Shown here: one piece after another, positions 1-12,029 of the stretch
Layout: each line of letters opens with the position of its first letter
How positions within the stretch are numbered: the first letter of the stretch is position 1
Source: Hydractinia symbiolongicarpus
Taxonomy: Eukaryota; Cnidaria; Hydrozoa; Anthoathecata; Hydractiniidae
Direction: 5' to 3'
DNA: 64,000 nucleotides
NCBI RefSeq assembly: GCF_029227915.1
Contig: NC_079875.1
Coordinates: forward strand, 40,693,201 to 40,757,200
The notes under the pieces: model-generated
Told to the model about the DNA's origin: nothing
The model's input: the letters and a program-made list of their open reading frames with translations, nothing else
The model's database searches: none
Translations under genes and position numbers: made by a program

Positions 1-3000
1 ATAAAAGAAGTTTAATCGCCGGCAAACGAAAAACCGCGACTTCCCGTAAATCCCGGACTCGGCCCGTATTATCAAAAAGTATACAAAGAAAGTACCGTGT
101 GAGTAAACTCATTTCCAAAACGATTTTTTAAATTATTACTTTACCACTAAAGCCCATGAGATTTGTAGTTTTTAAAAATGTTTTCATTTTTGATGAGACG
201 CTGAATAAAAGAAGTTTAATCGCCGGCAAAGGAAAACCCGCCATTTCCTGTAAATCCCGGACTCGGCCCGTATAGTCAAAAGTATACAAAGAAAGTACCC
301 AGGGAGTAAACTCATTTCCCGAACGATTTTTTTAATTATTTTTTCACCACTAAAGCCCATGAGACTTGTAGTTTCTAAAAATGTTTTCATTTTTGATAAG
401 ACGCTTAATGAAAGAGGTTTAATCGCCGGCAAACGAAAACCCGCCATTTCCCGTAAACCCCGGACTCGGCCCGTATAGACAAAAGTATACAAAGAAAGTA
501 CCCAGGGAGTAAACTCATTTCCCGAACGATTTTTTAAATTATTTTTTCACCACTAAAACGCGTGAGACTTGTAGTTTTAAAAAATGTTTTCATTTTTGAT
601 GAGACGCTTAATGAAAGAAGTTTAATCGCCGGCAAACGAAAACCCGCGATTTCCCATAAATCCCGGGCTTGGCCCGTATAGTCGAATGTATACAAAGAAA
701 GTACCCTGTGAGTAAACTCATTTCCCGAACGATTTTTTATATTATTTTTTTACCACTAAACGCATGAGACTTGTAGTTTTCAAAAATGTTTTCATATTTG
801 ATGGAACGCAGAATGAAAGAAGTTTAATCGCCGGCAAACGAAAACCCGCCATTTCCCGTAAACCCCGGACTCGGCACGTATGATAAAAAGTATACAAAGA
901 AAGTACCCAGGGAGTATACTCATTTCCCGAACGATTTTTTAAATTATTCTTTCACCACTAAAACGCATGAGACTTGTAGTTTTCAAAAATGTTTTCATTT
1001 TTGATGAGACGCTGAATAAAAGAAGTTTAATCGCCGGCAAACGAAAACCTGCGGTTTCCCGTAAATCCCGGACTCGGCCCGTATAGTCAAAAGTATACAA
1101 AGAAAGTACCCAGGGAGTAAACTCATTTCCCGAACGATTTTTTAAATTATTTTTTCACCACTAAAATGCATCAGACTTGTAGTTTTTAAAAATGTTTTCA
1201 TTTTTGATGAGACGCTTAATGAAAGTGGTTTAATTGCCGGCAAACGAAAACCCGCGATTTCCCGTTAATCCCGGACTTGGCCCGTATAGTCCAATGTATA
1301 CAAAGAAAGTACCCAGGGACTAAACTCATTTCCCGAACGATTTTTTAATATATTTTTTCACCACTAAAACGCATGAGACTTTTAGTTTTCAAAAATCTTT
1401 TCATTTTTGATGAGACGCTGAATAAAAGAAGTTTAATCGCCGGCAAACGAAAACCTGCGATTTCCCGTTAATCCCGGACTCGGCCCGTATAGTCAAAAGT
1501 ATACAAAGAAAGTACGCAGGGTGTAAACTCATTTCCCTAACGTTTTTTTAAATTATTATTTCACCACTAAAGCCCATGAGACTTGTAGTTTTTAAAAATG
1601 TTTTCATTTTTGATGAGACGCTGTATAAAAGAAGTTTAATCGCCGGGAAATGAAAAACCGCGACTTCCCGTAAATCCCAGACTCGGCCCGTATAGTCAAA
1701 AAGTATACAAAGAAAGTACCCTGTGAGTAAACTCATTTCTCGAACGATTTTTTAAATTATTTTTTCACCACTAAAACGCATGAGACTTGTAGATTTCAAA
1801 AAATTTTTCATTTTTGATGAGACGCTGAATAAAAGAAGTTTAATCGCCGGCAAACGAAAACCTGCGATTTCCCGTTAATCCCGGACTCGGCCCGTATAGT
1901 CAAAAGTATACAAAGAAAGTACGCAGGGTGTAAACTCATTTCCCGAACGTTTTTTTAAATTATTATTTCACCACTAAAGCCCATGAGACTTGTAGTTTTT
2001 AAAAATGTTTTCATTTTTGATGAGACGCTGTATAAAAGAAGTTTAATCGCCGGCAAACGAAAAACCGCGACTTCCCGTAAATCCCGGACTCGGCCCGTAT
2101 AGTTAAAAAGTATACAAAGAAAGTACCCTGTGAGTAAACTCATTTCCCGAACGATTTTTTAAATTATTTTTTCACCACTAAAACGCATGAGACTTGTAGA
2201 TTTCAAAAAATTTTTCATTTTTGATGAGACGCTGAATAAAAGAAGTTTAATCGCCGGAAAACGAAAACCTGCGATTTCCCAAAAATCCCGGACTCGGCCC
2301 GTATAGTCAAAAGCATACAAAGAAAGTACCCAGGGTGTAAACTCATTTCCCGAACGATTTTTTAAATTATTATTTCACCACTAAAGCCCATGAGACTTGT
2401 AGTTTTTAAAAATGTTTTCATTTTTGATGAGACGCTTAATGAAAGTGATTTAATCGCCGGCAAACGAAAACCCGCGATTTCCCGTAAACCCCGGACTCGG
2501 CCCGTATAGTCAAAAGCATACAAAGAAAGTACCCAGGGTGTAAACTCATTTCCCGAACGATTTTTAAAATTATTTTTTCACCACTAAAACGCATGAGACT
2601 TGTAGTTTTCAAAAATGTTTTCATTTTTGATGAGACGCTGAATAAATGAAGTTTAATTGCCGGCAAACGAAAACCCGCCATTTGCCGTAAACCCCGGACT
2701 CGGCGCGTATAGTCAAAAGTATACAAAGAAAGTACCCAGGGAGTAAACTCATTTCTTGAACGATTTTTTAAATTATTTTTTCACCACTAAAACGCATGAG
2801 ACTTGTAGTTTTCAAAAATGTTTTCATTTTTGATGAGACGCTGAATAAAAGAAGTTTAATCGCCGGCAAACGAAAACCTGCGATTTCCCGTTAATCCCGG
2901 ACTCGGCCCGTATAGTCAAAAGTATACAAAGAAAGTACCCAGGGTGTAAACTCATTTCCCGAACGATTTTTTAAATTATTTTTTCACCACTAAAACGCAT

Positions 3001-4863
3001 GAGACTTGTAGTTTTCAAAAATGTTTTCATTTTTGATGAGACGCTGAATAAAAGAAGTTTAATCGCCGGCAAACGAAAACCTGCGATTTCCCGTTAATCC
3101 CGGACTCGGCCCGTATTGTCAAAAGTATACAAAGAAAGTACGCAGGGTGTAAACTCATTTCCCGAACGTTTTTTTAAATTATTATTTCACCACTAAAGCC
3201 CATGAGACTTGTAGTTTTTAAAAATGTTTTCATTTTTGATGAGACGCTGTATAAAAGAAGTTTAATCGCCGGCAAACGAAAAACCGCGACTTCCCGTAAA
3301 TCCCGGACTCGGCCCGTATAGTCAAAAAGTATACAAAGAAAGTACCCTGTGAGTAAACTCATTTCCCGAACGATTTTTTAAATTATTTTTTCACCACTAA
3401 AACGCATGAGACTTGTACATTTCAAAAAATTTTTCATTTTTGATGAAACGCTGTATAAAAGAAGTTTAATCGCCGGAAAACGAAAACCTGCGATTTCCCG
3501 AAAATCCCGGACTCGGCCCGTATAGTCAAAAGCATACAAAGAAAGTACCCAGGGTGTAAACTCATTTCCCGAACGATTTTTTAAATTATTATTTCACCAC
3601 TAAATCCCATGAGACTTGTAGTTTTTAAAAATGTTTTCATTTTTGATGAGACGCTTAATGAAAGTGATTTAATCGCCGGCAAACGAAAACCCGCGATTTC
3701 CCGTAAACCCCGGACTCGGCCCGTATAGTCAAAAGCATACAAAGAAAGTACCCAGGGTGTAAACTCATTTCCCGAACGATTTTTAAAATTATTTTTTCAC
3801 CACTAAAACGCATGAGACTTGTAGTTTTCAAAAATGTTTTCATTTTTGATGAGACGCTGAATAAATGAAGTTTAATTGCCGGCAAACGAAAACCCGCCAT
3901 TTGCCGTAAACCCCGGACTCGGCGCGTATAGTCAAAAGTATACAAAGAAAGTACCCAGGCAGTAAACTCATTTCCCGAACGATTTTTTAAATTATTTTTT
4001 CACCACTAAAACGCATGAGACTTGTAGTTTTCAAAAATGTTTTCATTTTTGATGAGACGCTGAATAAATGAAGTTTAATTGCCGGCAAACGAAAACCCGC
4101 CATTTGCCGTAAACCCCGGACTCGGCGCGTATAGTCAAAAGTATACAAAGAAAGTACCCAGGGAGTAAACTCATTTCTCGAACGATTTTTTAAATTATTT
4201 TTTCACCACTAAAACGCATGAGACTTGTAGTTTTCAAAAATGTTTTCATTTTTGATGAGACGCTGAATAAAAGAAGTTTAATCGCCGGCAAACGAAAACC
4301 TGCGATTTCCCGTTAATCCCGGACTCGGCCCGTATAGTCAAAAGTATACAAAGAAAGTACCCAGGGTGTAAACTCATTTCCCGAACGATTTTTTAAATTA
4401 TTATTTCACCACTAAAGCCCATGAGATTTGTAGTTTTTAAAAATGTTTTCATTTTTGATGAGACACTGAATAAAAGAAGTTTAATCGCCGGCAAAGGAAA
4501 ACCCGCCATTTCCTGTAAATCCCGGACTCGGCCCGTATAGTCAAAAGTATACAAAGAAAGTACCCAGGGAGTAAACTCATTTCCCGAACGATTTTTTAAA
4601 TTATTTTTTCACCACTAAAGCCCATGAGACTTGTAGTTTTTAAAAATGTTTTCATTTTTGATGAGACGCTTTATGAAAGAGGTTTAATCGCCGGCAAACG
4701 AAAACCCGCCATTTCCCGTAAACCCCGGACTCGGCCCGTATAGACAAAAGTATACAAAGAAAGTACCCAGGGAGTAAACTCATTTCCCGAACGATTTTTT
4801 AAATTATTTTTTCACCACTAAAACGCGTGAGACTTGTAGTTTTCAAAAATGTTTTCATTTTTG
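1..4863 (+). repeat. Zone A: class A monomers
   Basis: This zone is marked by monomers with CGCTGTATAAAAG followed by AAAAACCGCGACTTCCCG, an extra A in GTCAAAAAGTATAC, and CCCTGTGAG. They are interleaved with monomers carrying CGCTGAATAAATG plus CCATTTGCCG, and others carrying CCTGCGATTTCCCG with TTAATCCCGG. The same classes return after 47770, at the other end of the window. At 4420 the sequence returns to a copy of the first kilobase. No gene or other element is visible in the zone. Confidence 0.85.
1812..3956 (+). repeat. 6-mer HOR, period 1219 bp, about 1.8 copies
   Basis: Sequence from about 1812 repeats from about 3031 with an offset of 1219 bp, which is six monomers. Matching landmarks include the monomer with AGATTTCAAAAAA at about 2193, matched by ACATTTCAAAAAA at about 3412, and the CTTAATGAAAGTG monomers near 2440 and 3659. 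The copies separate near 3956. There the second copy carries one additional monomer of the AATAAATG plus CCATTTGCCG class, and the match resumes at an offset of 1422 bp, for example 2796 against 4218. That is a one-monomer expansion inside the HOR. Confidence 0.8.
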
Positions 4864-5394
4864 ATGAGACGCTTAATGAAAGAAGTTTAATCGCCGGCAA
4901 ACGAAAACCCGCGATTTCCCGTAAATCCCGGGCTTGGCCCGTATAGTCGAATGTATACAAAGAAAGTACCCTGTGAGTAAACTCATTTCCCGAACGATTT
5001 TTTATATTATTTTTTTACCACTAAACGCATGAGACTTGTAGTTTTCAAAAATGTTTTCATATTTGATGGAACGCTGAATGAAAGAAGTTTAATCGTCGGC
5101 AAACGAAAACCCGCCATTTCCCGTAAACCCCGGACTCGGCACGTATGATAAAAAGCATACAAAGAAAGTACCCAGGGAGTATATTCATTTCCCGAACGAT
5201 TTTTTAAATTATTTTTTCACCACTAAAACGCATGAGACTTGTAGTTTTCAAAAATTTTTTCATTTTTGATGAGACGCTGAATAAAAGAAGTTTAATTGCC
5301 GGCAAACGAAAACCTGCGGTTTCCCGTAAATCCCGGACTCGGCCCGTATAGTCAAAAGTATACAAAGAAAGTACCCAGGGAGTAAACTCATTTC
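4364..5394 (+). repeat. Second copy of the 100-1130 segment, offset 4264 bp
   Basis: Five consecutive monomers reproduce the run near the window start in the same order. They include the ATGAGATTTG monomer with GGCAAAGGAAAACC, the rare CGCGTGAGAC start, the monomer with CATATTTGATGGAACGC, and the TATGATAAAAAG monomer with GAGTATA. The offset of 4264 bp corresponds to 21 monomers. Small differences occur, for example CAGAATG near 810 against CTGAATG near 5074. The match ends near 5395, where CCGAACG changes to CCAAACG and the tails differ. This is a segmental tandem duplication of the array. Confidence 0.8.
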
Positions 5395-6686
5395 CCAAAC
5401 GATTTTTTAAATTATTATTTTACCACTAAAGCCCATGAGACTTGTAGTTCTTAAAAATGTTTTCATTTTTGATGAGACGCTGAATAAAAGAAGTTTAATC
5501 GCCGGCAAACGAAAACCCGCGATTTCCCGTAAATCCCGGACTCGGCCCGTATAGTCAAAAGTATACAAAGAAAGTACCCAGGGAGTAAACTCATTTCCCG
5601 AACGATTTTTTAAATTATTTTTTCACCACTAAAGCCTATGAGACTTGTAGTTTTTAAAAATGTTTTCATTTTTGATGAGACGCTTAATGAAAGAGGTTTA
5701 ATCGCCGTCAAACGAAAACCCGCCATTTCCCGTAAACCCCGGACTCGGCCCGTATAGACAAAAGTATACAAAGAATGAGACGCTTAATGAAAGAAGTTTA
5801 ATCGCCGGCAAACGAAAACCCGCGATTTCCCGTAAATCCCGGGCTTGACCCGTATAGTCGAATGTATACAAAGAAAGTACCCTGTGAGTAAACTCATTTC
5901 CCGAACGATTTTTTATATTATTTTTTTACCACTAAACGCATGAGACTTGTAGTTTTCAAAAATGTTTACATATTTGATGGAACGCTGAATGAAAGAAGTT
6001 TAATCGCCGGCAAACGAAAACCCGCCATTTCCCGTAAACCCCGGACTCGGCACGTATGATAAAAAGCATACAAAGAAAGTACCCAGGGAGTATACTCATT
6101 TCCCGAACGATTTTTTAAATTATTTTTTCACCACTAAAACGCATGAGACTTGTAGTTTTCAAAAATTTTTTCATTTTTGATGAGACGCTGAATAAAAGAA
6201 GTTTAATTGCCGGCAAACGAAAACCTGCGGTTTCCCGTAAATCCCGGACTCGGCCCGTATAGTCAAAAGTATACAAAGAAAGTACCCAGGGAGTAAACTC
6301 ATTTCCCAAACGATTTTTTAAATTATTATTTTACCACTAAAGCCCATGAGACTTGTAGTTCTTAAAAATGTTTTCATTTTTGATGAGACGCTGAATAAAA
6401 GAAGTTTAATCGCCGGCAAACGAAAACCCGCGATTTCCCGTAAATCCCGGACTCGGCCCGTATAGTCAAAAGTATACAAAGAAAGTACCCAGGGAGTAAA
6501 CTCATTTCCCGAACGATTTTTTAAATTATTTTTTCACCACTAAAGCCTATGAGACTTGTAGTTTTTAAAAATGTTTTCATTTTTGATGAGACGCTTAATG
6601 AAAGAGGTTTAATCGCCGTCAAACGAAAACCCGCCATTTCCCGTAAACCCCGGACTCGGCCCGTATAGTCAAAAGTATACAAAGAA
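4864..6686 (+). repeat. 911-bp tandem duplication out of monomer register
   Basis: Copy 1 is 4864-5774 and copy 2 begins at 5775, both starting ATGAGACGCTTAATG. The period of 911 bp is four monomers plus 99 bp, so it is not a whole number of monomers. Both copies contain the rare markers CATTTTTACC-type tail (TTTTTTTACCACTAAACGC), ATTTGATGGAACGC, TATGATAAAAAG and TTGTAGTTCTTAAAAATG. A few point differences separate them, such as GACAAAAG at 5757 against GTCAAAAG at 6668. Copy 2 then runs on into ordinary monomer sequence near 6686. Nearly all other duplications in the window are whole-monomer multiples. Confidence 0.88.
5638..5939 (+). repeat. 302-bp composite monomer at the 911-bp join
   Basis: This unit runs normally from its ATGAGAC start to monomer position 137 (TACAAAGAA). 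It then jumps back to position 38 at base 5775 (ATGAGACGCTTAATG) and completes the rest of a monomer. It is therefore 203 plus 99 bp long. The bases at the join, AAAGA/ATGAG, share at most one or two bases between the two partners. That looks like end-joining or template switching with minimal microhomology rather than homologous crossover between aligned monomers. Confidence 0.88.
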
Positions 6687-8455
6687 GGTACCCAGAGAGT
6701 AAACTCATTTCCCGAACGATTTTTTAAATTATTTTTTCACCACTAAAGCCTATGAGACTTGTAGTTTTTAAAAATGTTTTCATTTTTGATGAGACGCTGA
6801 ATAAAAGAAGTTTAATCGCCGGCAAACGAAATCCTGCGATTTCCCGTGAATCCCGGACTCGGCCCGTATAGTCAAAAGTATACAAAGAAAGTACCCAGGG
6901 AGTAAACTCATTTCCCGAACGATTTTTTAAATTATTTTTTCACCACTAAAACGCATGAGACTTGTAGTTTTTAGAAATGTTTTCATTTTTGATGAGACGC
7001 TGAATAAAAGAAGTTTAATCGCCGGCAAAGGAAAACCCGCGATTTCCCGTAAATCCCGGGCTTGGCTCGTATGGTCGAATGTATACAAAGAAAGTTCCCT
7101 GTGAGTAAACTCATTTCCAAAACGATTTTTTAAATTATCTTTTCACCACTAAAACGCATGAGACTTGTAGTTTTCAAAAATGTTTTCATTTTTGATGAGA
7201 CGCTGAATAAAAGAAGTTTAATCGCCGGCAAAGGAAAACCCGCCATTTCTCGTAAACCCGGGACTCGGCCCGTATGATCAAAAGTATACAAAGAAAGTAC
7301 CCAGGGAGTAAACTCATTTCCCGAACGATTTTTTAAATTATTTTTTCACCACTAAAGCCCATGAGACTTGTAGTTTTTAAAAATGTTTTCATTTTTGATG
7401 AGACGCTGAATAAAAGAAGTTTAATCGCCGGCAAACGAAAACACGCGATTTCCCGTAAATCCCGGACTCGGCCCGTATAGTCAAAAGTATACAAAGAAAG
7501 TACCCAGGGAGTAAACTCATTTCCCGAACGATTTTTTAAATTATTTTTTCACCACTAAAGCCTATGAGACTTGTAGTTTTTAAAAATGTTTTCATTTTTG
7601 ATGAGACGCTTAATGAAAGAGGTTTAATCGCCGTCAAACGAAAACCCGCCATTTCCCGTAAACCCCGGACTCGGCCCGTATAGTCAAAAGTATACAAAGA
7701 AGGTACCCAGAGAGTAAACTCATTTCCCGAACGATTTTTTAAATTATTTTTTCACCACTAAAGCCTATGAGACTTGTAGTTTTTAAAAATGTTTTCATTT
7801 TTGATGAGACGCTGAATAAAAGAAGTTTAATCGCCGGCAAACGAAATCCTGCGATTTCCCGTGAATCCCGGACTCGGCCCGTATAGTCAAAAGTATACAA
7901 AGAAAGTACCCAGGGAGTAAACTCATTTCCCGAACGATTTTTTAAATTATTTTTTCACCACTAAAACGCATGAGACTTGTAGTTTTCAGAAATGTTTTCA
8001 TTTTTGATGAGACGCTGAATAAAAGAAGTTTAATCGCCGGCAAAGGAAAACCCGCGATTTCCCGTAAATCCCGGGCTTGGCTCGTATGGTCGAATGTATA
8101 CAAAGAAAGTTCCCTGTGAGTAAACTCATTTCCAAAACGATTTTTTAAATTATCTTTTCACCACTAAAACGCATGAGACTTGTAGTTTTCAAAAATGTTT
8201 TCATTTTTGATGAGACGCTGAATAAAAGAAGTTTAATCGCCGGCAAAGGAAAACCCGCCATTTCTCGTAAACCCGGGACTCGGCCCGTATGATCAAAAGT
8301 ATACAAAGAAAGTACCCAGGGAGTAAACTCATTTCCCGAACGATTTTTTAAATTATTTTTTCACCACTAAAGCCCATGAGACTTGTAGTTTTTAAAAATG
8401 TTTTCATTTTTGATGAGACGCTGAATAAAAGAAGTTTAATCGCCGGCAAACGAAA
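6425..8455 (+). repeat. 5-mer HOR, period 1015 bp, two copies
   Basis: The run at about 6425-7440 repeats at about 7440-8455 with a 1015-bp offset. Shared markers are the AGCCTATGAG start (6548 and 7563), GCCGTCAAACG, GAAGGTACCCAGAGAG, GAAATCCTGCG, GGCTCGTATGGTCG with AGTTCCCTG, and CATTTCTCGTAAACCCGGG. A visible difference is TTTTTAGAAATG near 6969 against TTTTCAGAAATG near 7984. The copies separate after about 8455, where AACACGCGATTT of copy 1 is matched by AACCTGCGACTT. The right half of this unit is also the entry into the 13-mer HOR. Confidence 0.82.
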
Positions 8456-9190
8456 ACCTGCGACTTCCCGTGAATCCCGGACTCGGCCCGTATAGTCAAA
8501 AGTATACAAAGAAAGTACCCAGGGAGTAAACTCATTCTCCGAACGATTTTTTAAATTATTTTTTCACCACTAAAACGCATGAGACTTGTAGTTTTCAAAA
8601 ATGTTTTCATTTTTGATGAGACGCTTAATGAAAGAGGTTTAATCGCCGGCAAACGAAAACAAGCGATTTCCCCTAAATCCCGGGCTTAGCCCGTATAGTC
8701 GAATGTATGCAATGAAAGTACCCTGTGAGTAAACTCACTTCCAGAACGATTTTTTTAAATTATTTTTTCACCACTAAAACGCATAAGACTTGTTGTTTTC
8801 AAAAATGTTTTCATTTTTGATGAGACGCTGAATAAAAGAAGTTTAATCGCCGGCAAACGAAAACCTGCGATTTCCCGTGAATCCCGGACTCGGCCCGTAT
8901 AGTCAAAAGTATACAAAGAAAGTACCCAGGGAGTAAACTCATTTCCCGAACGATTTTTAAAATTATTTTTTCACCACTAAAACGCATGAGACTTGTAGTT
9001 TTCAGAAATGTTTTCATTTTTGATGAGACGCTGAATAAAAGAAGTTTAATCGCCGGCAAAGGAAAACCCGCGATTTCCCGTAAATCCCGGGCTTGGCCCG
9101 TATAGTCGAATGTATACAAAGAAAGTTCCCTGTGAGTAAACTCATTTCCAAAAAACGATTTTTTAAATTATTTTTTCACCACTAAAACGC

Positions 9191-9393
9191 ATGAGACTTG
9201 TAGTTTTCAAAAATGTTTTCATTTTTGATGAGACGCTGAATAAAAGAAGTTTAATCGCCGGCAAACGAAAACCCGCCATTTCCCGTAAACGCAGGACTCG
9301 GCCCGTATGATCAAAAGTATACAAAGAAAGTACCCAGGGAGTAAACTCATTTCCCGAACGATTTTTTAAATTATTTTTTCACCACTAAAACGC
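9191..9393 (+). repeat. Representative 203-bp monomer
   Basis: This is an example of the basic unit, taken from ATGAGACTTG to the base before the next one. In order it shows the inverted repeat at monomer positions 17-38, ACGCTGAATAAAAGAAG, TTTAATCGCCGGCAAACG, the C+G-rich core with TTTCCCGTAAA and GACTCGGCCCG, AAAAGTATACAAAG, GAGTAAACTC, CATTTCCCGAACG and a T-rich tail ending CACCACTAAAACGC. Variant sites used for classes are: AACGC or AGCCC before the ATG; TTTTC or TTTTT before AAAAATG; GAATAAAAG, TTAATGAAAG, GTATAAAAG, GAATAAATG or GATTAAAAG; the text after AAAAC; AGTCAAAAG or AGTCGAATG; CCCAGGGAG, CCCTGTGAG or CCCAGGGTG; and the tail. The choice of start point is arbitrary. Confidence 0.95.
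9207..9228. other. Inverted repeat (potential cruciform), one per monomer
   Basis: TCAAAAATG is followed by TTTT and then CATTTTTGA, so the 9-bp arms are perfectly complementary around a 4-base loop. The element sits at monomer positions 17-38 and is present in most monomers of the window. Common variants weaken it: TTTTTAAAAATG loses the C-G pair, and TTTTTATTTTTG loses the innermost pair. A few classes, such as the one with AAACTTGTTTTC near 16925, 22005 and 41270, destroy the left arm. Short dyads have been proposed to mark centromeric satellites that lack CENP-B boxes; any such role here is inference. Confidence 0.8.
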
Positions 9394-12029
9394 ATGAGAC
9401 TTGTAGTTTTCAAAAAATTTTTCATTTTTGATGAGACGCTGAATAAAAGAAGTTTAATTGCCGGCAAACGAAAACCTGCGATTTCCCGTAAATCCCGGAC
9501 TCGGCCCGTTAGTCAAAAGTATACAAAGAAAGTACCCAGGGAGTAAACTCATTTCCCAAACGATTTTTTAAATTATTATTTTACCACTAAAGCCCATGAG
9601 ATTTGTAGTTTTTAAAAATGTTTTCCTTTTTGATGAGACGCTGAATAAAAGAAGTTTAATCGCCGGCAAAGGAAAACCTGCGATTTCCTGTAAATCCCGG
9701 ACTCGGCCCGTATAGTCAAAAGTATACAAAGAAAGTACCCAGGGAGTAAACTCATTTCCCGAACGATTTTTTAAATTATTTTTTCACCACTAAAGCCCAT
9801 GAGACTTGTAGTTTTTAAAAATGTTTTCATTTTTGATGAGACGCTTAATGAAAGAAGTTTAATCGCCGGCAAACGAAAACCCGCCATTTCCCGTAAACCC
9901 CGGACTCGGCCCGTATACACAAAAGTATACAAAGAAAGTACGCAGGGAGTAAACTCATTTCCCGAACGATTTTTTAAATTATTTTTTCACCACTAAAACG
10001 CATGAGACTTGTAGTTTTCAAAAATGTTTTGATTTTTGATGAGTCGCTTAATGAAAGAGGTTTAATCGCCGGCAAACGAAAACCAGCGATTTCCCCTAAA
10101 TCCCGGGCTTGGCCAGTGTAGTCGAATGTATACAAAGAAAGTACCCGGGGAGTAAACTCATTTCCCGAACGATTTTTTAAATTTTTTTTCACCACTAAAA
10201 CGCATGAGACTTGTAGTTTTCAAAAATGTTTTCATTTTTGATGAGACGCTGAATAAAAGAAGTTTAATCGCCGGTAAACGAAAACCTGCGATTTCCCGTA
10301 AATCCCGGCCTTGGCCCGTATAGTCGAATGTATACAAAGAAAGTACCCTGTGAGTAAACTCATTTCCAGAACGATTTTTTAAATTATTTTTTCACCACTA
10401 AAACGCATAAGACTTGTAGTTTTCAAAAATGTTTTCATTTTTGATGAGACGCTGAATAAAAGAAGTTTAATCGCCGGCAAACGAAATCCTGCGATTTACC
10501 GTGAATCCCGGACTCGGCCCGTATAGTCAAAAGTATACAAAGAAAGTACCCAGGGAGTAAACTCATTTCCCGAACGATTTTTTAAATTATTTTTTCACCA
10601 CTAAAACGCATGAGACTTGTAGTTTTCAGAAATGTTTTCATTTTTGATTAGACGCTGAATAAAAGAAGTTTAATCGCCGGCAAAGGAAAACCCGCGATTT
10701 CCCGTAAATCCCGGGCTTGGCTCGTATGGTCGAATGTATACAAAGAAAGTTCCCTGTGAGTAAACTCATTTCCAAAACGATTTTTTAAATTATCTTTTCA
10801 CCACTAAAACGCATGAGACTTGTAGTTTTCAAAAATGTTTTCATTTTTGATGAGACGCTGAATAAAAGAAGTTTAATCGCCGGCAAAGGAAAACCCGCCA
10901 TTTCTCGTAAACCCGGGACTCGGCCCGTATGATCAAAAGTATACAAAGAAAGTACCCAGGGAGTAAACTCATTTCCCGAACGATTTTTTAAATTATTTTT
11001 TCACCACTAAAGCCCATGAGACTTGTAGTTTTTAAAAATGTTTTCATTTTTGATGAGACGCTGAATAAAAGAAGTTTAATCGCCGGCAAACGAAAACCTG
11101 CGACTTCCCGTGAATCCCGGACTCGGCCCGTATAGTCAAAAGTATACAAAGAAAGTACCCAGGGAGTAAACTCATTCTCCGAACGATTTTTTAAATTATT
11201 TTTTCACCACTAAAACGCATGAGACTTGTAGTTTTCAAAAATGTTTTCATTTTTGATGAGACGCTTAATGAAAGAGGTTTAATCGCCGGCAAACGAAAAC
11301 AAGCGATTTCCCCTAAATCCCGGGCTTAGCCCGTATAGTCGAATGTATGCAATGAAAGTACCCTGTGAGTAAACTCACTTCCAGAACGATTTTTTTAAAT
11401 TATTTTTTCACCACTAAAACGCATAAGACTTGTTGTTTTCAAAAATGTTTTCATTTTTGATGAGACGCTGAATAAAAGAAGTTTAATCGCCGGCAAACGA
11501 AAACCTGCGATTTCCCGTGAATCCCGGACTCGGCCCGTATAGTCAAAAGTATACAAAGAAAGTACCCAGGGAGTAAACTCATTTCCCGAACGATTTTTAA
11601 AATTATTTTTTCACCACTAAAACGCATGAGACTTGTAGTTTTCAGAAATGTTTTCATTTTTGATGAGACGCTGAATAAAAGAAGTTTAATCGCCGGCAAA
11701 GGAAAACCCGCGATTTCCCGTAAATCCCGGGCTTGGCCCGTATAGTCGAATGTATACAAAGAAAGTTCCCTGTGAGTAAACTCATTTCCAAAAAACGATT
11801 TTTTAAATTATTTTTTCACCACTAAAACGCATGAGACTTGTAGTTTTCAAAAATGTTTTCATTTTTGATGAGACGCTGAATAAAAGAAGTTTAATCGCCG
11901 GCAAACGAAAACCCGCCATTTCCCGTAAACGCAGGACTCGGCCCGTATGATCAAAAGTATACAAAGAAAGTACCCAGGGAGTAAACTCATTTCCCGAACG
12001 ATTTTTTAAATTATTTTTTCACCACTAAA
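9390..12029 (+). repeat. 13-mer HOR unit, full copy 1
   Basis: The copy spans 2640 bp. It matches 13048-15687 at an offset of 3658 bp, which is one unit plus the inserted 5-mer. Its right end is set to the base: 12029 and 9389 are the last equal positions, after which A at 9390 (AAAACGC) is opposed by G at 12030 (AAAGCCC). Confidence 0.85.

Noticed and set aside
8690-8710. A CENP-B-box-like string, CCCGTATAGTCGAA, in the monomers with AGTCGAATG.
   Set aside because: The reverse-complement core of the box needs four bases between the T and CGAA. Here there are three, and other monomer classes lack the CGAA. No other position matches the core on either strand of the consensus.
9207-9235. The inverted repeat as a bacterial-type transcription terminator.
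   Set aside because: The stem is almost entirely A/T, has no following T-run of the right kind, and repeats hundreds of times without genes.
9279-9357. An internal subrepeat: TTTCCCG occurs twice per monomer.
   Set aside because: The two copies are about 71 bp apart and the match extends only to CATTTCCCG in some classes. That is too short to show that the monomer arose from a smaller unit.
9191-9393. Origin of the monomer from a tRNA, 5S rRNA or transposon end.
   Set aside because: I see no A/B box pair, no 5S-like core, no terminal inverted repeats or target-site duplications, and no reverse transcriptase or transposase remnant.
9799-9996. Small reading frames of 62-102 codons on both strands, repeated many times.
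   Set aside because: They are the translated monomer. The monomer length is not a multiple of three, frames on both strands overlap the same bases, and each ends within about 1.5 monomers. The recurring peptides reflect DNA repetition, not protein conservation.
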